45,328 nucleotides of DNA. Source: Agromyces sp. NDB4Y10 (GTDB lineage: Bacteria; Actinomycetota; Actinomycetes; Actinomycetales; Microbacteriaceae). Below, one piece after another: positions 1 to 7,215 of this stretch; the stretch's first letter is position 1; each line of letters opens with the position of its first letter. Location: the NCBI RefSeq assembly GCF_001620055.1, contig NZ_LQGY01000059.1, positions 1 to 45,328 on the forward strand. Direction: 5' to 3'. A program made the translations under genes and the position numbers. The notes beneath the pieces were generated by a model, which worked only from the letters and a program-made list of their open reading frames with translations, was not told the origin of the DNA and did no database searches.

Positions 1-737
1 CGGGCGGCGCGCGCCTCCCGCGCGCGGCGCCGGGCCGCGCGCCCGCCCCGGACGGATCCCGGACCGGCGATGCCCTCGTCGGCGAATCGGATCCTGGCCT
101 CGGGCACCGCGACCACCCGGTGGCCCGCGAGTCGGGCCCGCGTTCCGAGGTCGAGTCCGTCGTCGACGGTGGGGAGCGCGGGATCGAATCCGTCGAGACT
201 CCGCCACAGCTCGTGCCGGACGAGCATGCCCGCCGGGTCGCCTCCGAGCACGTCGGAGAGGTCGTCGTGCTGGCCCTGGTCGAGCTCGTCCTCCACGATG
301 GCGAGGCTGCGCCCGCCGCGCGTCACCGAGCGTCCGAAGCGCAGGATCCGTCCGGGCTCGTCCCACGCGACGAGCTTGGGGACCGCGATGCCCGCGGTCC
401 GTGCGGTGGAGAGCGCCGCGGAGAGCGCCTCGAGCGCGCCCGGTTCGGGGGCGGCATCCTCGGTGAGCAGCCAGATCGCGTCGTCACCGGTGCCGGGCGG
501 ATCGAGCGTGGTCTCGATCGTGCGCACCGCGTCGCCGAACGGCAGCGGCGACTCGACCTGCACCACGCGGGCGGGGTGGGCGGCCTCGACGAGCGCGCGG
601 GTCGCGTCATCGCTGCGCATCAGCACCACGGCGAGCGCGTCGACGGGCCGGCGCTGGGCGCGGATGGCGTCGAGCGTGGCACGGAGGCGGTCGCCGCCAT
701 GCTGCACGACGAGGACGGCGGTGACTCTGGGGAACAT
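1..737 (-). CDS. Glycosyltransferase family 2, N-terminal part (cut by left edge)
   Basis: The reading frame stays open from an ATG at 737 to the window edge, giving 245 visible residues. The start MFPRVTAVLVVQHGGDRL is the first beta strand of a GT-A fold. It is followed by the GT2 pattern of a predicted strand ending in WLLTEDAAPEPGAL, where TEDA stands in place of the usual DDD metal motif, and by GMLVRHELWRSLDGFDPAL, typical of the acceptor half of family 2 enzymes. The family transfers sugars from nucleotide sugars on the cytoplasmic face. In Microbacteriaceae a large GT2 protein with C-terminal membrane segments commonly sits beside whiB; whether this copy has them cannot be seen. The atypical metal motif leaves its activity uncertain. 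It lies 83 bases downstream of whiB on the same strand. Confidence 0.75.
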   Translation of the reverse strand, partial: MFPRVTAVLVVQHGGDRLRATLDAIRAQRRPVDALAVVLMRSDDATRALVEAAHPARVVQVESPLPFGDAVRTIETTLDPPGTGDDAIWLLTEDAAPEPGALEALSAALSTARTAGIAVPKLVAWDEPGRILRFGRSVTRGGRSLAIVEDELDQGQHDDLSDVLGGDPAGMLVRHELWRSLDGFDPALPTVDDGLDLGTRARLAGHRVVAVPEARIRFADEGIAGPGSVRGGRAARRRAREARAA

Positions 738-820
738 CGGGGCAAGCCTAGGCGGCGCGTCCCGTGCCATCCGTCAGCGGCCTCGGGCGTGCCTCGATTC
801 GGCCCGCCCGAGACCGGTGA

Positions 821-1144
821 TCATCCCGCCTGACGGCGGAGCTTGCGGCGCTCCCGCTCGGAGAGCCCGCCCCAGATGCCGAACCGCTCGTCGTTGCCGA
901 GCGCGTACTCGAGGCACTCGGCGCGCACCTCGCATCCGGAGCAGATCTTCTTCGCGTCGCGCGTGGAGCCGCCCTTCTCGGGGAAGAACGCCTCCGGATC
1001 CGTCTGCGCGCACAGCGCGTCGGTCTGCCACGCCAGTTGATTGTCGTCGTCGTCTGCGACCCCGCGAACCCCTGGAACGCCGAGCCGCACGGGGTCGACG
1101 AACCAATCCTCAGGTACCCCAGAACGATATTCAGGCTTGCCCAT
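821..1144 (-). CDS. whiB2: WhiB-family iron-sulfur transcriptional regulator (WhiB2/WhmD type)
   Basis: This 107-aa protein has the four WhiB cysteines in the expected spacing: one in DALCAQTDPEAFFPEKGG, then C-x2-C (ICSGC) and x5-C (AEC). The beta-turn signature GIWGG and a basic tail (SERERRKLRRQAG) follow. WhiB proteins bind a 4Fe-4S cluster and act with the principal sigma factor; the WhiB2/WhmD branch works in septation and cell division. An in-frame GTG four codons upstream is possible, but ATG 1144 is preferred because GGGAG lies five to six bases before it. The neighbouring manA/galE genes match the actinobacterial whiB2 neighbourhood. Assignment to WhiB2 rather than WhiB1 rests on this context and on the long N-terminal segment, and is an inference. 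Confidence 0.9.
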   Translation of the reverse strand: MGKPEYRSGVPEDWFVDPVRLGVPGVRGVADDDDNQLAWQTDALCAQTDPEAFFPEKGGSTRDAKKICSGCEVRAECLEYALGNDERFGIWGGLSERERRKLRRQAG

Positions 1145-1187
1145 ATCGTCTCCCACCCAGTTGTACCGACATCCCGTAAGGGCGTGT

Positions 1188-1224
1188 CACGACAATTACA
1201 TCGGTGTAATTCGGTGGAAGTCAA
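1188..1224 (-). promoter_or_regulatory. whiB promoter with overlapping palindrome
   Basis: On the minus strand TTGACT (1219-1224) is followed after 18 bases by TGTAAT (1195-1200), a near-consensus -35/-10 pair and the best housekeeping-type promoter in the window. The predicted transcription start is near 1188, about 44 bases before the whiB ATG. The palindrome AATTACACCGATGTAATT (1194-1211, 7-base arms, 4-base spacer) covers the -10 box and the adjoining spacer, as expected of a repressor site. Which protein binds it is unknown. Confidence 0.7.
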
Positions 1225-1310
1225 GTCGCGAATCGCAACCCTCAATAGCGCGTCGAGGCTTGTCGCGGTCGGCGACACGCGGACGACGTGTCCGGTTCGT
1301 GATGCAGCGG

Positions 1311-2279
1311 TCAGTCGACGGATGCCGCGCGCCGGGCCGACCACGCGCTCTCGACCATCTCGGCGAGGCTGTGGCGCATGCGCCAGTCGAGGTCGCGGGC
1401 CGCGAGCTCGCCGGAGGCGACGATGCGCGCGGGGTCGCCCTCCCGCCGGGGCCCGACCTCCGGCTCGAAGTCGATGCCGGTCACCTTCGCGACCTCGCGC
1501 ATGATCTCGCCGACGGAGACGCCGTCGCCCGAGCCGAGGTTGTACACCGGCTCGAGGGGCTCGCCGGCGTCCAGCCGCCGGGCGGCCGCGACGTGCGCGT
1601 CGGCGAGGTCGGCCACGTGGATGTAGTCGCGCACGCACGTGCCGTCCGGAGTCGGGTAGTCACCGCCGTTGATGCGCGGGGTCCGCCCCTCGAGGAGGGC
1701 GTCGAAGACGAGCGGGAACAGGTTGTGCGGGCTGGGGTCGAACACCTCGTCGGTGCCGGAGCCGACGACGTTGAAGTAGCGCAGCGAGGTGTGGCGGAGG
1801 CCCGCCGCGCGTCCCTGGTCGGCGAGCAGCCATTCGCCGATGAGCTTGGACTCGCCGTACGGGGACTCGGGATGTTTGGGCGTCGCCTCGGTGACGAGGT
1901 CGACGTCGGGGGTGCCGTAGACCGCGGCGCTCGAGGAGAAGACGATGCGGTCCACGCCGCTCGCCTCCATGGCGCCGAGCAGGGTGGTGGTGCCGGTGAC
2001 GTTCTGCCGGTAGGTGTGCAGCGGGCGCTGCACCGAGACGCCGGCGTACTTGAACCCGGCGAGGTGCACGACGCCGCGGACCCCGTGGCGGCGCATCGCG
2101 TCCTCGAGGAGGGCGCCGTCGAGGATGGTCCCCTGGACGAACGGCGCACCCTCGGGGAGGAAGCCCTTCCGGCCCGAGGAGAGGTCGTCCACGACGACGG
2201 TGTCGATGCCCTGCGCCTGGAACGCGCGCACGACGTGCGCCCCGATATACCCCGCTCCTCCGGTGACCAGCCAGCTCAT
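1311..2279 (-). CDS. galE: UDP-glucose 4-epimerase
   Basis: This 322-aa short-chain dehydrogenase/reductase interconverts UDP-glucose and UDP-galactose in the cytoplasm. The NAD-binding motif TGGAGYIG is at residues 6-13, the catalytic serine lies in SSSAAVYG (115-122), and the YxxxK pair is Y141/K145 (YGESK). The C-terminal substrate region includes RDYIHVADLADAH and YNLGSGDGVSV. Length is normal for bacterial GalE (about 320-340). The ATG is preceded by GGAAGG at good spacing. It is the obvious source of UDP-galactopyranose for the mutase Glf (23973-25163) and so for the GlfT2-type transferase, linking this gene to the central cluster although it lies about 10 kb away. UDP-GlcNAc/GalNAc epimerisation cannot be excluded from sequence alone. 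Confidence 0.93.
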   Translation of the reverse strand: MSWLVTGGAGYIGAHVVRAFQAQGIDTVVVDDLSSGRKGFLPEGAPFVQGTILDGALLEDAMRRHGVRGVVHLAGFKYAGVSVQRPLHTYRQNVTGTTTLLGAMEASGVDRIVFSSSAAVYGTPDVDLVTEATPKHPESPYGESKLIGEWLLADQGRAAGLRHTSLRYFNVVGSGTDEVFDPSPHNLFPLVFDALLEGRTPRINGGDYPTPDGTCVRDYIHVADLADAHVAAARRLDAGEPLEPVYNLGSGDGVSVGEIMREVAKVTGIDFEPEVGPRREGDPARIVASGELAARDLDWRMRHSLAEMVESAWSARRAASVD

Positions 2280-2333
2280 GTCCGCCTTCCGTCGCCGGTG
2301 CCTCCGGCGTCGTGACGATGCTAGCGGGGCTGC

Positions 2334-2483
2334 TCAGGCGTTGCGCGGCGGGAGGTTCTCGGCGTGACGCACGCGATCGCGGATCTCCGGACGACCGTAG
2401 CCGTCGGTCTCGAGGCGCGTGAGCGTCGCCACGACACCCCACACGGCGAGGGTCGCCAGCACGAGGAAGAAGATGATGTCCAT
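2334..2483 (-). CDS. Small single-pass membrane protein, 49 aa
   Basis: A short frame from ATG 2483 encodes MDIIFFLVLATLAVWGVVAT, a clean hydrophobic segment (residues 2-20). A charged cytoplasmic tail rich in Arg/Glu follows, ending NLPPRNA. A purine-rich ribosome site (AGGA) lies about eight bases upstream. The composition, with a hydrophobic start, a polar tail and no stop shadowing, is that of a real small protein rather than antisense noise. No function is recognised. It is the first gene on the minus strand here, upstream of galE with a 54-base gap, and divergent from the GlxA-type regulator, so it may be controlled through the palindromic region 2484-2554. Confidence 0.6.
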   Translation of the reverse strand: MDIIFFLVLATLAVWGVVATLTRLETDGYGRPEIRDRVRHAENLPPRNA

Positions 2484-2554
2484 GGCAGGAATCCTGCTCC
2501 TTGCAAGATCCTGCCGACAGTGGCAGACTCGCCACTGATCGACACATTCCTGCC
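2484..2554. promoter_or_regulatory. Divergent control region with nested inverted repeats
   Basis: Between the small membrane gene and the GlxA-type regulator lie two nested dyads. The outer one is GGCAGGAAT (2484-2492) with ATTCCTGCC (2546-2554), a perfect 9-base match. The inner one is CAGTGGC (2518-2524), a six-base spacer, and GCCACTG (2531-2537). The inner half-sites contain TGGC, the core bound by AdpA, a regulator with the same PfpI-plus-AraC architecture as the adjacent gene. Autoregulation is therefore a reasonable inference but is not shown. Confidence 0.5.
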
Positions 2555-2583
2555 AGCGTGCTGGCCGCACCAGGAGGCCCTCC

Positions 2584-3540
2584 GTGCTCCACTCCATCGC
2601 CTGCCTCGCCGTCCCGCAGATGGCCCCGTTCGAGTTCGGCGTGATCTGCGAGGTCTTCGGGATCGACCGCTCCGAGCAGGGCGGCCCCACGTTCGACTTC
2701 CACGTCGTCGCCGCGGAGCCCGGGCCCATCCCGACCAAGCTCGGCTTCGACGTCGTCGTGCACGAGGGCCTCGACGCCGCCCGGACCGCCGACCTCGTGG
2801 CCGTCCCCGCCTCGCTCATCGACGAGCCGGCTCACCCCGAGGTGCTCGAGGTGATCCGCGACGCCGTCGACCGCGGCGCCTGGGTGCTGAGCGTCTGCTC
2901 CGGTGCCTTCACGCTCGGTCGCGCCGGGGTGCTCGAGGGCCGGCGCGCCACCACGCACTGGATGTACACCGAGCGCATGGCCGAGATGTTCCCCGGGACC
3001 GAGGTCGACCCCGACGTGCTGTTCGTGCAGGACGGCCGCGTCGTCACGGGGGCCGGCACGGCGGCGGGCATCGACGCCGCACTGCACATCGTGCGCACCG
3101 AGCTCGGCGCGAGCGCGGCGAACATCATCGCCCGCCGAATGGTGGTGCCGCCCCAGCGCGACGGCGGCCAGTCCCAGTTCATCCAGACCCCGGTCGCCGA
3201 GTGCCGCTCCGACTCGTTCGCCGAGGTGCTCACGTGGATGCTGGAGCACCTCGACGAGGAGCTCACCGTCGACCGCCTCGCCCGCAAGGCCCTCATGTCG
3301 CCGCGCACGTTCGCCCGCAAGTTCCGCGCCGAGACCGGCACGACGCCGAACGCCTGGCTCAACCGACAGCGCCTCCTCCGCGCGCAGCAGCTCCTCGAGG
3401 AGACCGACCTCTCACTCGAGGAGATCGCGCGCGAGACCGGCTTCGGCGCCGCCGCCGTCATGCGGCACCACTTCGTGAAGGTCCTCCAGACCACGCCCAC
3501 GCGCTACCGCCGCGTGTTCGGACCGCGCCAGGCGGGCTGA
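2584..3540 (+). CDS. GlxA/AdpA-family transcriptional regulator (DJ-1/PfpI + AraC HTH)
   Basis: This 318-aa protein starts at a GTG preceded by AGGAGG. Residues 1-190 form a DJ-1/PfpI glutamine-amidotransferase-like domain with the nucleophile elbow SVCSGAF (Cys105) and the family string GRRATTHW. Residues about 215-315 are an AraC/XylS DNA-binding domain with two helix-turn-helix units (VDRLARKALMSPRTFARKF and LEEIARETGFGAAAVMRHHF). Proteins of this architecture regulate transcription; the N-terminal domain senses a ligand or mediates dimerisation rather than acting as an enzyme. The target is not evident. The dyads in its upstream region suggest autoregulation and control of the divergent small membrane gene. 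It converges on the acyltransferase gene with a 12-base gap. Confidence 0.9.
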   Translation: MLHSIACLAVPQMAPFEFGVICEVFGIDRSEQGGPTFDFHVVAAEPGPIPTKLGFDVVVHEGLDAARTADLVAVPASLIDEPAHPEVLEVIRDAVDRGAWVLSVCSGAFTLGRAGVLEGRRATTHWMYTERMAEMFPGTEVDPDVLFVQDGRVVTGAGTAAGIDAALHIVRTELGASAANIIARRMVVPPQRDGGQSQFIQTPVAECRSDSFAEVLTWMLEHLDEELTVDRLARKALMSPRTFARKFRAETGTTPNAWLNRQRLLRAQQLLEETDLSLEEIARETGFGAAAVMRHHFVKVLQTTPTRYRRVFGPRQAG

Positions 3541-3552
3541 CGCCGGGGCCGC

Positions 3553-4524
3553 CTAGAGCAGGATCCTCCCGGCCCGGGAGCGCGCGAGGAGCAGGCCGAC
3601 GAGGATCGGCACCGCGAGCGCCGTCGCGAAGACGAGGAGCGACGGGGCACCCACGAGTCGGCCGGCCATGATGACGAGCGCGTGCCCGAGGATCACCGGC
3701 ATCGCGACGCCGGCGACGGTGGTCGCGGCGCGCCCGAGCCACTCCGGGACGCGGTGAGCCAGCGACTCGGCGACGAGGATGAGCCCGCACGAGATCGCCG
3801 CGGCGACGAGCACGCCCGCGACCGGCGTGCCGACGTCGGCGGCCTTGAGGTCGACCGGGGCGACGAGCCCCGAGCCGGCGAGCGCGAGGCCGCCCACGAC
3901 GAGGACGACGCCCAGCTCGAGCGGCGCGCGGACGCGGTGGCGCACCTGCCGCAGCCACTCGCCGACCGCGAGGAAGACCAAGGCCATGAGCCCGACGCCC
4001 ACCGACCAGGGCAGCTCGGCGACGAGCTCGGGCCGCACGGTGGCGACCGCCACGGCGGCGACCCCGACCACGGCCGGCAGCCACGGTCGGACGGCGGAGA
4101 GCGCCCGCATCGCCACGACGGCGGCGAACAGCGCCGTCACGAACCAGAAGGCCGCGTACTGTCCCCCGATGGCGGATCCGCCCATGAGGAGCGCGACGGG
4201 GTCGGGCATGGACGTCGCCCCGGCGAGCGAGGTGATCGCCGCCCAGGCGGCCGTCACGATGAGCAGCCAGAGCGCGTACGGCACGAGCAGCGACCGCGTA
4301 CGGCGGTGCACCTCGTCGCCGAGCGGCCGGGACCGGCGCCAGAGGTACCCGCTGATGACGAAGAAGACGGGTACGTGCCAGCTGTACAGGAGCGGACGCA
4401 GGAGCCCCTCGGCGGAGACGTGGCCGAGGACGACCGCGACGAGCCCGACGAGCCTGACGAGATCGAGCGCGACGGACCGCACGCGCGGCGGCGCGGCGAG
4501 ACGGGCGAACTCGATCGTGGGCAT
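3553..4524 (-). CDS. Acyltransferase-3 family membrane protein
   Basis: This polytopic protein of 323 aa belongs to the family that acylates exopolysaccharides, peptidoglycan or other surface glycans (OafA/ExoZ-like). The diagnostic early His lies in VVLGHVSAEG in the first membrane helix, followed by LYSWHVPVFFVISGYLWRR and about ten hydrophobic segments. ATG 4524 (MPTIEFARLAAPP) is preferred over an upstream in-frame start because a -10 box TACAAT lies eight bases before it and no ribosome site is visible, suggesting a leaderless transcript. Context (surface-polymer genes on both sides) supports glycan O-acetylation, but neither donor nor acceptor can be read from sequence. Confidence 0.82.
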   Translation of the reverse strand: MPTIEFARLAAPPRVRSVALDLVRLVGLVAVVLGHVSAEGLLRPLLYSWHVPVFFVISGYLWRRSRPLGDEVHRRTRSLLVPYALWLLIVTAAWAAITSLAGATSMPDPVALLMGGSAIGGQYAAFWFVTALFAAVVAMRALSAVRPWLPAVVGVAAVAVATVRPELVAELPWSVGVGLMALVFLAVGEWLRQVRHRVRAPLELGVVLVVGGLALAGSGLVAPVDLKAADVGTPVAGVLVAAAISCGLILVAESLAHRVPEWLGRAATTVAGVAMPVILGHALVIMAGRLVGAPSLLVFATALAVPILVGLLLARSRAGRILL

Positions 4525-4532
4525 CGCGCGGT

Positions 4533-4538
4533 ATTGTA
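4533..4538 (-). promoter_or_regulatory. -10 box for leaderless acyltransferase transcript
   Basis: TACAAT on the minus strand ends eight bases before ATG 4524, so the predicted transcription start falls on or next to the start codon. No clear -35 box and no Shine-Dalgarno sequence are seen. Confidence 0.5.
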
Positions 4539-4609
4539 CGCACGCCCCGGCTGGGCGATCCATCCGTTTCCACATCGGCCGGGCGCCGGCGAGGCGCCCG
4601 CCGCCCGGC

Positions 4610-5857
4610 TCAATCGGCGGTCGGCTGTCCCGTCGTCGCGACCCATGCCACGGCCTCGGGGGCGACCGTCAGCACCCCCTCGTCGGGCGAGCCGAACACC
4701 GCCTCGCCCCGCGGCACGCGCGTCGCACCCGATGCGGCGGACACCTTGACGTCGCCGCCCTCGGCGAGCACGATCGCCGGCCCGGCGAGCGCGAGCCGCG
4801 CCGGCGTCGCCGCCGGCTCCACGCGGTACAGCGTGAAGTCGGGCACGGGCGGACGGTACTCGACGACGCCCGGCGCGACCTCGAGCGGCTGCAGTCGAGG
4901 CGGCTCGATCGCGCGGAAGTCGAGCACGTCGAGCAGCTCGGGGATGTCGATGTGCTTGGGCGTGAGGCCGCCGCGGAGCACGTTGTCGCTCGCGGCCATG
5001 AGCTCGACCGCGAGTCCCGAGAGGTAGGCGTGGATGTTGCCGGCCGCGAGGAAGAGTGCCTCCCCCCGTCGCAGCGTCACGCGGTTGAGCAGCAGGGAGA
5101 TGACGATGCCGGGATCGCCGGGGTACTCGTCCGCGAGATCGGAGACCGTGCGGAAGGAGGCCGCGTACGGCGACGACAGCGCCGCGTCCGAGGCCGCGAG
5201 CGCGGTCACGCGCTCGACCACCCAGGCGGCTTCGCCGGTGTCGCCGCCGCGGCCGTCCTGCAGCAGCCAGCCCACGGTCTCGCGCAGCGGATCGTCGGTG
5301 GCCAGTCGCGCATCGAGGAGGTCGAGCGCACCGGGCTGCGGTTCCTCGCTCGCGGCATCCGCGGCGCGCAGCACCTCCATGACGCCGCGCACCTCGTCGA
5401 GCGGCCGGAAGCCGGACAGCGCCTCGAAGGCGTCGCTCACCGCGACGATGAGTTCGGGCTTGTGGAACGGATCGCGGTAGTTGCGGTCGAACGCGTCGAT
5501 CGGGACGCCCTCCGCCTCCTCCTCGGCGAAGCCGGCGCGTGCGCGCTCCGGCGTCGGGTGCGCCTGCAGCGAGAGCGGCCGCGCCGCGGCGAGCACCTTC
5601 AGCAGGAACGGCAGGCGCGCGCCCTCGCGGGCGAGCGCCGGGCCGAGGGCGGCGGTCGGGTTCGTCGCGATGAGCTCCGCGAGGTCGGCGGCGCCGAGGG
5701 ATGCCGCATCGACGACCTCGGCGGGCGAGCCCGCGTGCGCGCCGAGCCACAGCTCCGCCTCCGGGCCGCCGCTCGGCTCGGTCCCCCGGAACTCCGCGAT
5801 CGCCGTGTGGGAACCCCACGCATAGTCTCGGGGCGTGTTGCGGATGGCGACAAACAT
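4610..5857 (-). CDS. manA: Mannose-6-phosphate isomerase, class I
   Basis: This 415-aa zinc enzyme interconverts fructose-6-phosphate and mannose-6-phosphate, the entry to GDP-mannose and mannose-containing glycans. The cupin metal ligands are visible: QAHP (Gln98, His100), HKPE (Glu135) and GNIHAY (His276). The family pattern YAWGSHTAI is at the N-terminus, and NVLRGGLTPKHID follows the last ligand. The start ATG 5857 has AAAGGA upstream, and a -10 box TAGCCT (5888-5893) gives a leader of about 24 bases. The gene is divergent from the acyl-CoA dehydrogenase. In actinobacteria manA is often found near whiB2 and mannose/LCP genes, as here. Confidence 0.95.
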   Translation of the reverse strand: MFVAIRNTPRDYAWGSHTAIAEFRGTEPSGGPEAELWLGAHAGSPAEVVDAASLGAADLAELIATNPTAALGPALAREGARLPFLLKVLAAARPLSLQAHPTPERARAGFAEEEAEGVPIDAFDRNYRDPFHKPELIVAVSDAFEALSGFRPLDEVRGVMEVLRAADAASEEPQPGALDLLDARLATDDPLRETVGWLLQDGRGGDTGEAAWVVERVTALAASDAALSSPYAASFRTVSDLADEYPGDPGIVISLLLNRVTLRRGEALFLAAGNIHAYLSGLAVELMAASDNVLRGGLTPKHIDIPELLDVLDFRAIEPPRLQPLEVAPGVVEYRPPVPDFTLYRVEPAATPARLALAGPAIVLAEGGDVKVSAASGATRVPRGEAVFGSPDEGVLTVAPEAVAWVATTGQPTAD

Positions 5858-5887
5858 GCGTGAGGGAGTCCTTTCGGGTTTGGCAGC

Positions 5888-5931
5888 AGGCTACCAACGG
5901 CTGACGGTGCGCCCGGGGACGTGCCTAGGCT
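5888..5931. promoter_or_regulatory. Divergent -10 boxes for manA and the acyl-CoA dehydrogenase
   Basis: TAGCCT on the minus strand (5888-5893) faces manA and TAGGCT on the plus strand (5926-5931) faces the dehydrogenase gene. Both match the actinobacterial TANNNT pattern at distances of roughly 25-35 bases from the start codons. The -35 boxes are weak. Confidence 0.45.
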
Positions 5932-5961
5932 CGTGCCATCCGACGACGTATTGGAGCCGAC

Positions 5962-7140
5962 ATGCCCTTCGAGCCGCTCGCGAGCGACTTCTACTCGTAC
6001 GAATCCCAGCTCACCGAGCGTGAGCAGGAGGCGCTCGCCGCGCTCCGCGACTGGCTCGAGCGCGACGTGAAGCCCATCGTGAACGGCTACTGGGAGCGCG
6101 CCGAGTTCCCCATGCAGGTCGTGAAGCCGCTCGCCGAGCTGGGCACGCTCTCGTACGCCTGGGAGGAGACGCGGCCGTTCGAGAACTCGGCCGTCTTCCG
6201 CGGGTTCGTCGCGCTCGAGCTCGCGCGGGTCGACCCGTCCGTGAGCACCTTCGTGGGCGTGCAGAACGGTCTCGCGACCGGGTCGATCGCCGTGGCCGGC
6301 TCCCCGGAGCAGCGCCGGGAGTGGATCCCGAAGCTCGCCTCGGGCGAGGTGCTGGGCGCCTTCGGCCTGACCGAGCCGCTCTCCGGCTCCGACTCGGCGC
6401 GCGGGCTGCGCACCACCGCCCGCCGCGAGGGCGACGAGTGGGTGCTGAACGGGCAGAAGCGCTGGATCGGCAACGCCACGTTCTCCGACATCACGATCAT
6501 CTGGGCGAAGGACGAGGCCGACGGCCAGGTCAAGGGCTTCATCGTGCCCACGTCGACCCCCGGGTACGAGGCCACGAAGATCGAGGGCAAGGTGAGCCTG
6601 CGCATGGTGCAGAACGCCGACATCACCCTCACCGACGTGCGCGTGCCCGAGTCGCTGCGCCTGCAGAACGCGAACTCGTTCCGCGACACCGCCGCGGTGC
6701 TCCGACAGACCCGCGCCGAGGTCGCCTGGGCCGCGGTCGGCACCGCCGTCGGGGCGTACGAGGCGGCCGTGCGGTACGCCAAGGAGCGCGTGCAGTTCGG
6801 CAAGCCCATCGGCGCGCACCAGCTGGTGCAGGACCTGCTCGTGAAGTGCCTCGGCAACATCACCGCGTCGCTCGGCATGGTCGTCCGCGTCTCCGAGATG
6901 CTCGATCGCGGCGAGCAGCGCGACGAGCACTCGGCGCTGGCCAAGGCGTACACGACGGAGCGCATGCGCGAGACCGTCGCGTGGGCGCGCGAGGCGTGCG
7001 GCGGCAACGGCATCGTGCTCGACTACGACGTGGCGCGGTTCTTCGCCGACGCCGAGGCGCTGTACTCCTACGAGGGCACGCGCGAGATGAACACGCTCAT
7101 CGTCGGCCGCTCGATCACGGGCGAGGCCGCGTTCGTCTGA
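5962..7140 (+). CDS. Acyl-CoA dehydrogenase, glutaryl-CoA dehydrogenase-like
   Basis: This 392-aa flavoenzyme has the full acyl-CoA dehydrogenase layout. An N-terminal helical domain comes first, then the FAD-binding signature GAFGLTEPLSGSD, the middle beta-domain with LNGQKRWIGNA, and the C-terminal helical domain with RVQFGKPIGAHQLVQ. The catalytic base is Glu371 in YEGTREMNTLIVGRSITG, a form close to that of glutaryl-CoA dehydrogenases (GT..I..LI.GR.ITG). Substrate could be glutaryl-CoA or another short acyl-CoA. It sits between the manA flank and the polysaccharide cluster and has no obvious link to glycan synthesis. GGAG precedes ATG 5962. Confidence 0.9.
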   Translation: MPFEPLASDFYSYESQLTEREQEALAALRDWLERDVKPIVNGYWERAEFPMQVVKPLAELGTLSYAWEETRPFENSAVFRGFVALELARVDPSVSTFVGVQNGLATGSIAVAGSPEQRREWIPKLASGEVLGAFGLTEPLSGSDSARGLRTTARREGDEWVLNGQKRWIGNATFSDITIIWAKDEADGQVKGFIVPTSTPGYEATKIEGKVSLRMVQNADITLTDVRVPESLRLQNANSFRDTAAVLRQTRAEVAWAAVGTAVGAYEAAVRYAKERVQFGKPIGAHQLVQDLLVKCLGNITASLGMVVRVSEMLDRGEQRDEHSALAKAYTTERMRETVAWAREACGGNGIVLDYDVARFFADAEALYSYEGTREMNTLIVGRSITGEAAFV

Positions 7141-7173
7141 GCCGGGCCTCCGCATCGGGCGTGATGGTGTGAA

Positions 7174-7211
7174 CGGATGCCGCGGGGCGCGCGTCGCCGC
7201 CGCGGCATCCG
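7174..7211. terminator. Bidirectional hairpin between convergent genes
   Basis: CGGATGCCGCGG (7174-7185) pairs perfectly with CCGCGGCATCCG (7200-7211) around a 14-base loop. It lies between the stop of the acyl-CoA dehydrogenase and the stop of ugd, which converge. There is no T-tract, as is common in high-GC actinobacteria. The same stem sequence recurs at 28517-28568. Confidence 0.75.
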
Positions 7212-7215
7212 TCGT

